Shown here piece after piece: positions 5,215 to 12,400 of a stretch of 21,468 nucleotides of DNA; the first letter of the stretch is position 1, and every line of letters starts with the position of its first letter. The stretch spans positions 1 through 21,468 of IMG/VR virus record IMGVR_UViG_3300046012_000361, one strand, 5' to 3'. The notes under the pieces were generated by a model. The model was not told where the DNA came from and searched no databases. It saw nothing but the letters and a program-made list of their open reading frames with translations. The translations under genes were made by a program, and so were the position numbers. This DNA is from a virus.

Positions 5215-5441
5215 CATTCCTCCACATATGTATACCAGAGCAATTCGCCGGGTTGTGCTAAAATGCCCCTGCCTTCCCCGTACCAAGCTGTGATTTTAAG
5301 ACGGTCTATGATAGAAGCATAGCAGTGGGTTTCGTTGTGGTTATCGCTCTCAGTATCGACTTCGAGATTGATATTACGAAGTCCTCCCTGAGTTTCAGCG
5401 TCGCTACGGTTCCCTTTGACAATAAAAAACATTCGCATCAT
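5214..5441 (-). CDS. Hypothetical protein (75 aa)
   Basis: A 75-residue soluble protein. A hydrophobic first strand (MRMFFIVKG) is followed by polar and acidic sequence (NINLEVDTESDN), a probable helix (YASIIDRLKITAW) and an acidic end (GELLWYTYVEE). The arrangement looks like a small alpha/beta domain. The start at 5441 has AGGAGG five bases upstream and overlaps the TGA of the 43-aa gene. The longer reading to 5501 lacks a site. It is unrecognised and is the middle gene of a coupled trio. Confidence 0.65.
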   Translation of the reverse strand: MMRMFFIVKGNRSDAETQGGLRNINLEVDTESDNHNETHCYASIIDRLKITAWYGEGRGILAQPGELLWYTYVEE

Positions 5442-5569
5442 CGTTGCCTCCTTGGTATATCCGACACATAGCACATTGCCATAGGCGGGGGACAGTTCCA
5501 CTCGCCATGCCCTTCATACATCCACAAGTTGTGATGGAGCGAAAACAGAAGCCATAGGATTGTCGCCAT
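5438..5569 (-). CDS. Small membrane-leaning microprotein (43 aa)
   Basis: A 43-residue peptide whose first 14 residues (MATILWLLFSLHHN) are hydrophobic enough for a short membrane anchor or membrane-surface helix. A His/Trp/Pro/Cys-containing segment and a basic tail (PRRQR) follow. The start at 5569 has GAGGG seven bases upstream. The GTG-initiated version to 5620 lacks a site. The context GAGGGCAATC before the ATG is nearly the same as before the 114-aa gene at 6128. It is the first gene of a coupled trio with the 5214 and 5080 genes. Confidence 0.55.
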   Translation of the reverse strand: MATILWLLFSLHHNLWMYEGHGEWNCPPPMAMCYVSDIPRRQR

Positions 5570-5626
5570 AGGATTGCCCTCAAGGATTGTCAGGGATGGC
5601 CGCCAGATGGGCTCGGCCACATGCCC

Positions 5627-5642
5627 GGCTACCTAGGTAGCC
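5627..5642. promoter_or_regulatory. Perfect 16-bp palindrome, operator candidate
   Basis: GGCTACCTAGGTAGCC is a perfect 16-bp dyad with no spacer. It lies about 58 bp before the 43-aa gene, the first gene of the 5569-5080 unit. The size and position suit a dimeric repressor site, but I could not fix a promoter next to it. Confidence 0.4.
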
Positions 5643-5664
5643 TGAAAGTAAAAAGGCCGCCCTT

Positions 5665-5724
5665 GGCGCTCTAGCGCCCACATTGGACATATGGAGAACA
5701 TTTCGGCTAGACAGAAATGCTCTC
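5665..5724 (-). other. Two further hairpins in the 5570-5783 gap
   Basis: GAGAACATTTC (5694-5704) pairs with GAAATGCTCTC (5714-5724) at 10 of 11 positions around a 9-base loop. GGCGCT/AGCGCC (5665-5678) forms a short GC stem, followed within about ten bases by CCTTTTTAC on the minus strand. No gene is visible between 5570 and 5783, so this 214-bp gap seems to hold transcription or RNA-control structures only. Confidence 0.45.
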
Positions 5725-5732
5725 ACAAAGAA

Positions 5733-5760
5733 AAACCCCCAGCGGTTAGGCTAGGGGTTT
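5733..5760 (-). terminator. Rho-independent terminator after the 114-aa gene
   Basis: AAACCCC (5733-5739) pairs with GGGGTTT (5754-5760), and an inner AGC/GCT extends the stem past one mismatch. On the minus strand the stem is followed by TTCTTT. It lies 23 bases past the stop at 5784. Confidence 0.85.
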
Positions 5761-5783
5761 AGGGAGAGAGACGTTCAGAATTA

Positions 5784-6128
5784 TCACCCGGCCCTCTTGA
5801 TTAGCTCGGCTAGGCTCATGGCAGTCTTACGCGCCCTAGGCCGTTCGGCGGGAGCAATGGCGACCGAAATCTTGCCAAATTTATAACCGAATGCCAGCAC
5901 AAGATGCGCCGGCAACTCAACCTTGGCATTCATGCCCTCCTCAAAGGCAAGGCGTAGCTTATTCGCGGCGTCCTGCGCCTTGCGGTACTCGAAATATCCC
6001 GCCCTTAGATCGGGTGAGAGTGTTTCCACATCCAAAGACTGCCAGTCAAGCTTTTCTCGCTCTACTGGCGCTTCGCGCATAACTGGCGCCGAAGATTGAA
6101 ACGCCCGGAGATTTAAAGCGGTTGCCAT
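5784..6128 (-). CDS. Hypothetical protein (114 aa), first leftward gene
   Basis: A 114-residue soluble protein: a disordered-looking N-terminus, then a predicted helical hairpin (about residues 45-70, LRAGYFEYRKAQDAANKLRLAFEEGM). A short beta part (HLVLAFGYKFGKISVAIAP, about 75-93) and a Lys/Arg tail ending MSLAELIKRAG follow. I have the impression of a conserved small protein of alphaproteobacterial phages with this helix-then-'GYKFGKISVA' layout, but I cannot name a function. The ATG at 6128 has GAGGG seven bases upstream. In-frame extension to 6218 has no site. It is the first gene left of the non-coding divergence region and ends with a strong terminator, so it is probably expressed on its own. 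Confidence 0.75.
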   Translation of the reverse strand: MATALNLRAFQSSAPVMREAPVEREKLDWQSLDVETLSPDLRAGYFEYRKAQDAANKLRLAFEEGMNAKVELPAHLVLAFGYKFGKISVAIAPAERPRARKTAMSLAELIKRAG

Positions 6129-6214
6129 TAGATTGCCCTCATGTTTGTAACCAAGATCGGCCAAGCAAGACCGAACGCCGACAAACCTAAACCATGTTGC
6201 ACCGCACAAGCAAA

Positions 6215-6228
6215 TCACAAATTTGTGA
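6215..6228. promoter_or_regulatory. Perfect 14-bp palindrome, operator candidate
   Basis: TCACAAATTTGTGA is a perfect dyad 87 bp upstream of the first leftward gene. It closely matches the AAATTGTG repeats at 2522-2559, so the same regulator may bind at both places. Confidence 0.45.
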
Positions 6229-6236
6229 ACAACAAA

Positions 6237-6324
6237 ATCAAAGCCTTAGCCCCCACATTTTCAAACTGGAATGCACCGCAACATTTCCGCCGCGGCGCAG
6301 CAATCCAACCTAACCCATTGATAT
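6237..6324. repeat. Degenerate direct repeat, left copy
   Basis: The copy begins with ATCAAAGCCTTAGC (6237-6250) and ends with AACCCATTGATAT (6312-6324). Both blocks recur exactly and in the same order at 6587-6600 and 6654-6666. A GCCGCG-GCGCAGC-like block lies between them in both copies, so this is a diverged duplication of roughly 80-90 bp. Confidence 0.6.
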
Positions 6325-6422
6325 TGCTCAACAATTCCCCTTGGCCCACTGATTCGCGCTGTGAAACCCTGCCCTATAGCTGCCAATATCCCTCCAATCT
6401 AACCAAACCCCTGCCCCTGCAA

Positions 6423-6580
6423 CCCTAGTAACCCCAAGCGGTCCCCTAACTGCTAGAGGATACCTGGAGCTGGCACCCCTGTGTATAGGCTGTCATATAT
6501 ATATCTTAGATCAGCCTATATACACGGGCCACCCCCCCCCCTACCCCTAGCAACTAAGGGGCCGCTTGGGACCTTTAGGG
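6423..6580. repeat. Large nested inverted repeat centred near 6502
   Basis: The core outer arms 6433-6456 and 6547-6570 match at 20 of 24 positions, including CCCAAGCGG and GCTAG. They extend by a CCCTA match to 6423 and 6580. Inside lie GTGTATAGGCTG (6481-6492) and CAGCCTATATACAC (6512-6525) around an AT-rich centre with alternating TA. Outer and inner arms share the same axis to within a base, so they form one dyad structure. Confidence 0.75.
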
Positions 6581-6586
6581 TTGAAC

Positions 6587-6666
6587 ATCAAAGCCTTAGC
6601 TGGCCCTGCTCCGCCCCTTACCTCAGCCTGCCGCGCGCAGCGCCATCACACGCAACCCATTGATAT
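6587..6666. repeat. Degenerate direct repeat, right copy
   Basis: This is the second copy of the repeat at 6237-6324. Its two exact blocks are 14 and 13 bases long, and similarity continues past the second block (TGCTCAACAAT versus CACTCATCAAT). The two copies bracket the nested inverted repeat on either side. Confidence 0.6.
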
Positions 6667-6867
6667 CACTCATCAATCTAGCCGCTCTCACACCCTTCGC
6701 ACTCGCAAGCATGCTTACAGCCCCCGGGCGGCGGGGTAGGCCAAAATCCCGCTTGCCTTGCGCGCGCCACCTCCTCCTCACAGAAAAATATGGATTTTCA
6801 AATTCTTTCTAAAATCCAGAAATCCCCCCGGCCTGGTTTTGATTTACGGAACGCGGGCTGAAAGCAC

Positions 6868-6896
6868 TTGACAATCGCGGATATATATGATAGGTG
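6868..6896 (+). promoter_or_regulatory. Candidate rightward promoter
   Basis: A perfect TTGACA (6868-6873) is followed after 17 bases by TAGGTG (6891-6896), a weak -10 that overlaps the AGGTG ribosome binding site. AT-rich sequence (ATATATATGAT) fills the spacer. If used with this spacing, transcription would start at or just before the ATG at 6904. The -35 match is good and the -10 is uncertain. Confidence 0.4.
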
Positions 6897-6903
6897 TATA
6901 ACC

Positions 6904-7224
6904 ATGATGGAGAAAGAGTCTTCGGATATCTTGCGGCCTGGGGTCTACATCCTCCGCCTTCGCGGCCGGGTCGTTTGGGTTGGCGCAGCGCGCAAGCCAC
7001 TGGTTCGGGTATATGCCCATTCGGTCCAGCGCCGCGGGGACAAGCTTGCCGAATTCCTTCCAGCCCGTCCGGTGGAGTTCGATTCGATTGAAATCAGACC
7101 TTGTCATGTTGACCGCCTTGACTCGACGCAGGCGCAGGTCCGTGACGAGTTAGGGTGGGCCCCGCCTGTGCCTCGGTCGGCGGCCCACCCTATTGATTGG
7201 ACAAAGGTAGCCGCCAGTGCCTAG
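6904..7224 (+). CDS. GIY-YIG-like protein with altered active site (106 aa)
   Basis: The 106 residues match the layout of the GIY-YIG endonuclease domain: GVY at 13-15, then VWVG at 24-27 in place of YIG/YVG, LVRVYAH at 33-39 with the expected Arg35, and FDSIEI at 59-64. The last helix is DRLDSTQAQVRDELG (70-84). In active enzymes of this family the second motif has Tyr and the last helix carries a metal-binding Glu. Here they appear as Trp25 and Gln76, so the protein may bind DNA without cutting it. The ATG at 6904 is preceded by AGGTG, and a TTG start at 6868 would sit in the -35 box and is rejected. It is the first rightward gene and overlaps the next by eight bases. A role beside the terminase is possible. 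Confidence 0.6.
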   Translation: MMEKESSDILRPGVYILRLRGRVVWVGAARKPLVRVYAHSVQRRGDKLAEFLPARPVEFDSIEIRPCHVDRLDSTQAQVRDELGWAPPVPRSAAHPIDWTKVAASA

Positions 7225-7780
7225 GCATGCTACACAGCGAATGATTGGGCCATGGCGTCCGGCGACAAAGGAAGACCTAGTGGCCAGCTTAGGGCCAGCT
7301 ATGCGTGTTAACACCCCTCCGGCCAAGTTGCGGGAGTCGCATCACCGCGTGCTTCGCATGGTAGCGATGGGCAAGTCCAACACCGAAATCTCCCAGGCAA
7401 TCGGCTATACGCGAGAGCGTATCAGCCAAATCATCGCCGCTCCTGCTTCCCAGGCCGAATTGGCCCGCCTTCGGCATTTGGTCGAAAATAAAATAGTCAG
7501 CATGATCGCCGAGGAAGAGGCCATCGACCACGAAACCCTTACGGTGGCCAAGCGGCAGCGGCTCGACTATCTCTACGATGCCGAAGATCGGGGCGAATAT
7601 ATCCAGCCTCGAGAGCTCAATGCCATCATCGCCGATATCGAAGATCGCTTTGGTACCCCGAAGAAGTCCACTCATGTCAACCTTTCGGCCAACTTCGGTT
7701 CTGAACTAGAGGCCGCCATCCAGCGCAGTGAAGCCGTGGAGGCCGTACGCGGAGCAACATTACCCGGGAAACTTCCATGA
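7217..7780 (+). CDS. Probable terminase small subunit (187 aa)
   Basis: The terminase small subunit recognises phage DNA and loads the large subunit for packaging. Residues about 43-74 form a helix-turn-helix (HHRVLRMVAMGKSNTEISQAI, then GYTRERISQII). An LRESHH lead-in precedes it, a pattern I associate with small terminases of phages related to this one. A long helical segment (77-130) suitable for oligomerisation and a C-terminal tail ending in GKLP follow. The GTG start at 7217 is preferred because AAGG lies nine bases upstream, while ATG 7241 has no site. It overlaps the next gene by ATGA. A transcription regulator with a LuxR-like helix-turn-helix is the alternative. Unusually, the large terminase is about 5.7 kb downstream. 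Confidence 0.6.
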   Translation: MPRHATQRMIGPWRPATKEDLVASLGPAMRVNTPPAKLRESHHRVLRMVAMGKSNTEISQAIGYTRERISQIIAAPASQAELARLRHLVENKIVSMIAEEEAIDHETLTVAKRQRLDYLYDAEDRGEYIQPRELNAIIADIEDRFGTPKKSTHVNLSANFGSELEAAIQRSEAVEAVRGATLPGKLP

Positions 7781-8331
7781 ACAAGCTGTGGCTGGGGGGC
7801 CTTCTTTTTCTATTTCTTTTTCTTCCAGCCCAAGCCCAGCAATGGAAACCCGGCTACCTCGGTTCTCCTATTGTTTGCGCTTTCAACAACAGCCCGCCCA
7901 CCGTCACCACGGGCCTTTTTGTTTTTGCCCAATGTAACAATCAAGGCCAGATCCTTACCACTGGCGGTGGAGGTAGTAGCACCGCCTTCACTGTTTCCCA
8001 CGCCGCCACCACCTCGCTTGCGACTGTCCTTTCTGTCAAAGCCTCATCTGGGGATCTTCTGGGCTTTAATTGCTCGGGCATAACCGGCGCCGCTGCTGGC
8101 TACTGCATTGCCTACAATGGCGCATCCGCCCCAAGCACCGGTGCCCTAACCGGCTCCTTAGTCTTAGACTTCTGTTGGTTTGATACCACAAACCGTGGCT
8201 GCTCTCTCGGCCGCGCCCCTTCGCAGGTAGCTTACTCCGCGGGGATTCAGATCCTAGTCTCCAGCGCGGCCTCTCCTTACACTTACACAACTGGCACTGA
8301 CACAGCCGCAATCACGGCGGATTTCCAATGA
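7777..8331 (+). CDS. Exported virion-accessory-like protein (184 aa)
   Basis: Residues 1-20 are a clear Sec signal peptide (MNKLW, a Leu/Phe core, then PAQA). The mature part is beta-rich. It contains a Gly/Ser linker (about 63-68) and then a domain (from about residue 75) with TVLSVKASSGDLLGF, YNGASAPSTGAL and a C-terminal YTYTTGTDTAAITADF. This is a layout I recall from small accessory proteins of phage virions, which lack a signal peptide in the cases I know. Six cysteines, an even number, fit disulphides after export. The ATG overlaps the small terminase stop, and its TGA overlaps the next start. It is probably a decoration, fibre or adhesin protein. The exact role is unknown. Confidence 0.6.
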   Translation: MNKLWLGGLLFLFLFLPAQAQQWKPGYLGSPIVCAFNNSPPTVTTGLFVFAQCNNQGQILTTGGGGSSTAFTVSHAATTSLATVLSVKASSGDLLGFNCSGITGAAAGYCIAYNGASAPSTGALTGSLVLDFCWFDTTNRGCSLGRAPSQVAYSAGIQILVSSAASPYTYTTGTDTAAITADFQ

Positions 8332-9419
8332 AATCCCTTCGCGCTTTATTCTTCTCAGCGGCACTATTCCTAGCGCCAGCTGCGCAGGCTCAAATCGTCC
8401 TCCCAGGCGGCGGCTCTGGCGGTGGCGCTAGCGGCGTTAGCTCCATTGCTACCAATTGCCCGGCCTCTGGCCCGCAGACTGGCGCCGTCACTGTCAACGG
8501 ATATGTCTCCAATTCCCGTAGCAACAGCGGGGCTACAGATACCCTTGTCGCCGGTGACTGCGGTGGTATTGTCCAAGAAACCAATGCAGGTTCGGTTGCC
8601 GTATCAATCGCTGCGGCAGGTAGCACAGGCTTCTCAGCGCCGGGCTATTTGGTTGGGATCAATAATTTCGGTCTTGGTTCTGTTGTCGTTACCCCGGCCT
8701 CAGGAACGATAAACGGGGCGGCTACCTTAACAGTTGGCCCTGGCTGTGACACCCAGCTGGTGGCTTTTAGCTCTGGCGCCTACATCACCATGAACGGTGC
8801 GGGGGCATGCGCTACCGCTACCGCACCGACATTCTCCCCGGCGGTTGCAACTTACCGCCCTTTATGGGGGCCAATCACTGTAGGAAACGGGGCAGCTGAG
8901 ACTATATCAACTGCGTTGTGTGCCCCTTTCATCGCCCCGCTAGCACAGCATTGGGACCAGATTGTTACATCAGTCGCCACCGCAGGCAGTAGCAACGTCC
9001 AATTTGCTATCTATCCTGACGGTCTTAATTCCACCTCCGGTGTTCATCAACCAGTCGGTGCTGCTATCTATTCCAGCAGCAGCATCGCCGACACCGGCTC
9101 AACTCCGTTTCTTATCACATGGCCCCTTGGAACAAGTGGCATAGGCCAAGCCATTACCCAAGGGCCGAATTGGATTTGTTTAAACACCGGCGATAGCACT
9201 GTATTATTTCAAACTGTTCCTGCAACTACGACTTACATCGCAGGCTTGATTGGCGGGTTAACCCCCGGCCATAATAACACCTTTAACCAAAATACTACAG
9301 GGCTTAAAATAACTCAGACCTTTGGCACTTGGCCGACCTTCACCACTTCCAGTGCCTTCACCGAAGTGAGTAATAACACCGTCCCGCAATATTACTACCG
9401 AATAGCGACGACACCATGA
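8328..9419 (+). CDS. Exported tail-fibre/adhesin-like protein (363 aa)
   Basis: Residues 1-22 are a Sec signal peptide (MKSLRALFF to PAAQAQ), followed by a Gly/Ser linker (GGGSGGGAS). Domain one (about 40-160) is a beta sandwich of the kind found in phage tail proteins. It runs from DTLVAGDCGGIVQE through AAGSTGF and GINNFGLGSVVVTPASG to TINGAATLTVGPG and then GAYITMNGAG. Domain two (about 170-363) is another beta-rich region (SSNVQFAIYPDG, TFGTWPTF) that could bind sugars, though I do not recognise it. Six cysteines again suggest an oxidised protein. ATGA overlaps occur at both ends, so it is co-translated with its neighbours. It is probably a receptor-binding or spike-associated protein. 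Confidence 0.6.
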   Translation: MKSLRALFFSAALFLAPAAQAQIVLPGGGSGGGASGVSSIATNCPASGPQTGAVTVNGYVSNSRSNSGATDTLVAGDCGGIVQETNAGSVAVSIAAAGSTGFSAPGYLVGINNFGLGSVVVTPASGTINGAATLTVGPGCDTQLVAFSSGAYITMNGAGACATATAPTFSPAVATYRPLWGPITVGNGAAETISTALCAPFIAPLAQHWDQIVTSVATAGSSNVQFAIYPDGLNSTSGVHQPVGAAIYSSSSIADTGSTPFLITWPLGTSGIGQAITQGPNWICLNTGDSTVLFQTVPATTTYIAGLIGGLTPGHNNTFNQNTTGLKITQTFGTWPTFTTSSAFTEVSNNTVPQYYYRIATTP

Positions 9420-12400
9420 TTCGCAAAACCTTAGCTCTACTGGTCTGGTTCGCGCTGTGTATACCAAGCCATGCTCTATTGCTGCGTGGCCGCAGTGTGA
9501 TTGTTGGTAACAATTCTCCGATCAATACCGCAATTCCCGCAATCGTTGGCCTAGACTTTCCGCCTTCGGTTGGCGGCAATGTTACCTTTACCCTCAGCCC
9601 CGCCAGCACAACGGCTGCTTCTTGGGATAATTTCCCAATTTCCTACACCCAAAACTGGCACTGTGCGGGCGGACCGTCCCTTGGCACGGGGGCGTCTCTC
9701 ACCCTCAATACATCCAGCCCTGGCGTCTTGGGCTGTGTCTTAGAGGTTGATCTCACCGCTAGCAATCTCTTTGGCAGCTTCACCGCGCGCAGCCACTGGA
9801 TCGGGCCGATCGAATCCACCGCGCCAGTTATGGCGGATACAACTACGGGCCTATGCCCTGGTGGCGGGGCCTATTGCGTCCCAATGTACGAACTTCAAAC
9901 TAGCCCGCCGCAACAGCTTCCTTCTGAGCCCGCACACTTTCTCCAAAATGGCTTTGCAATCTATCCTGGTTGCGTTATCCCGCCGGTTGCACCAACGCAC
10001 ACAGCCTCCGGCGATCCCAACGTCTGGTACTTCGCCCCAACAGGCCAGACCTACGCGCAATGGATCACGTCCGGCACGCCCAATCCTGGTCATACAAAGG
10101 CTACGGCGCTGCTCGACCCGAATGCGCTGCTCAATACAGTTGGGGCGACTACCGCAGGCTCATTCGTAAACGGCACAGCCTACACAATCACCAGCGTAGG
10201 CACCACCAACTTCACTCTCATTGGCGCGGCCTCAAACACCGTGGGGGTATCCTTCGTCGCCACTGGCGTGGGCAGCGGCACTGGCACTGCCGCTGGCTAT
10301 CCCAGCAACAAAGGTATGTTCGGCGCGGTCGCCGCTAATCCCAACGGAGTCATCCGTCCCGGCGACACGATCTATATTGAGCACGGCTACTCCACCGCCC
10401 AAGGCATTATCAAATTCGAGGGCGGCGCCATTGTTCCAACTCCGTATAGTACAAGCGATGGCACTTCCGCAGGCTCTCCAATATGGACTTGGGTACTTGC
10501 TGATCCCACCGACACTCAAGTCGGTGCCCTGTCAGATCTCAACCTATCCGGCGGCAGTAACACAGGCATGGCCTATTGGATCTTCTCGATCAATATTGAG
10601 AACTACCGCCCGGCCAATTTAAACACCGCCGGGGGCCAGACCGGTGTCATTCAACTCAGCGGCACCTACGTCGGCGCCAACACATTTACTCACGACGTCA
10701 TCTTTGATCACATGAGCCTGACTCAGTGGTCAGGCCATTCCAACGATGCGCGTAACGCCTCCATCTATCCCAATGCTGGAGGTCTTAGCGACGGCACAAT
10801 AGTAACCTCCTCGCCGGTTCAGGCCGGAAGGTTGCAGAACCAACAGAGCATGACGGTCACCGCGGGTAATAATGCAACGCAATTGGCCATCACAAAGATA
10901 CCATTCTTAGACGACACCAATCCTTCCGCTTCGGTTGCTTTCGGGGCTTACGTCTGGGCCCCCGGAATCTACAGTGGCACGCCGTCGGTGGTGACAACCG
11001 CCAGCGGAATCCCCAGCGGCACCGTCATCGAGCTGGTTAATGGACTGGATAATAATCACTTTGCCTGGAGCAACGGCACAGTAACCGGGGCGGTTCCCTC
11101 CGATATTACTGCGCTTGTCTCTGGTGGATCGACCCAAACCTCTATCTTCACCCTGCCCACTATCGAAGACGATACGGTCTATTGGCAAGTTGCAGCAACC
11201 ACAGCAACCAACGCCTCAGTTTACACGTGGAATAAGAACGTCGGGACGATCAATTTTCCCGCCAATCCGGCCGTGGGCACGAATATTGTTATCAATGGCG
11301 TGACCTGGACATTCGTTGCAAGCGGGGCAACTGGGAACCAAATCAACCTAGGTGCCAGCCTTACGGCTACGCTGGCCAATCTTAAGGCTGGCCTAGACAC
11401 TTCCATCGCCGCCTACACCACTTCGGCTACCGGGATCATCGCGACGTGGACGGCGACTGGCGCGAACCTCGCCGTCTCTGGCGGGACATCAGGCGGCGTT
11501 GGCTACGCTTGGACTTCGATCGGCACCGTTCTCGCCGTGGCTCCTACGACCCCCGATCTAATTCTCACCACGACCTTCAACAACCACGTCTGGCATTGGT
11601 GCGCCGCGACCGGAGGAACCTGCACCACTGCACCAATTTGGCAAGACCAGGGCGCGCCGAATGTCACCATCGCTCCCTGCGATCAGGTCTCTTACGCAGG
11701 CAAAGGCTGCCCCGGTAACTACCCAGGCCAATCCTTCGTCGTACCGCAGTGTGATCCCAAATATTCTCCGATCGGCACCAGCGGGAACCTAGGCGGCTGC
11801 ATCGGAACGCCGACTGCCTGGACCGGAACGACCCGAGTTATCTCGAATGAAGCCGCCACCCTCACTAGTTCCTTGGTTGTGGTCCCCGCAAACTATTGGA
11901 ATTGGAACGATTGGGACGGCAATACCAAGAGCCTTATTACAGTTCATGGGGCTATTAATACCGCCTGTCCGCCCAACGTGAGCGCCCCCGGCACGATATA
12001 CGATGCCTGTTCAACTGGTGCGCCTGCGCAATACGTGAACAACTTTCAAGGCATTAGCTGTATCTCGATTTCAAATAGCACATTTCGTGAGAGCTACAAC
12101 GCGGTTAACATATCCAACACCACCGACTCGATTATATATAACAATTTTATCAAATATCTTTCCGACGATGCCTTCGAGCCGTATTCAGACAACCGGATCA
12201 TCATTGCCCACAATCACTACACCGATCCGACCTTCATCTACGGCCACCAAGACTTCATCCAGTTCGGTGATACCAACGGTCGTGGTGAAACTGCCTTAAC
12301 TACCAGTATGCTGTACCAGAGTGCTGTCATTGAAAACACCGCAATTCAATACAGTGATCCAAACAACTGGTTCCCTCGTCAGTTGCAGGGTGTTAATAAC

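Larger units (their letters stand above)
6129..6903. other. Non-coding divergence region, possible origin/control region
   Basis: About 775 bp separate the leftward genes (first start 6128) from the rightward genes (first start 6904). Open frames here are short, Pro-rich and lack ribosome binding sites, so I regard the region as non-coding. The plus strand is strikingly C-rich and G-poor around 6361-6435 and has a run of ten C (6532-6541). The region contains a large nested inverted repeat, a degenerate direct repeat, the palindrome at 6215-6228 and a hairpin TGGATTTT/AAAATCCA (6791-6818). Confidence 0.6.

Noticed and set aside
6532-6541. Run of ten C next to the inner palindrome
   Set aside because: Noted only as a likely place for sequencing or slippage error; nothing else supports a function.
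6141-6663. Plus-strand open frames at 6141-6428 and 6481-6663
   Set aside because: They are Pro-rich by-products of C-rich DNA, lack ribosome binding sites, and cover the direct and inverted repeats.
6868-6903. TTG start at 6868 for the GIY-YIG-like gene
   Set aside because: It coincides with a perfect -35 box and has no ribosome binding site; ATG 6904 lies just before the recognisable domain.
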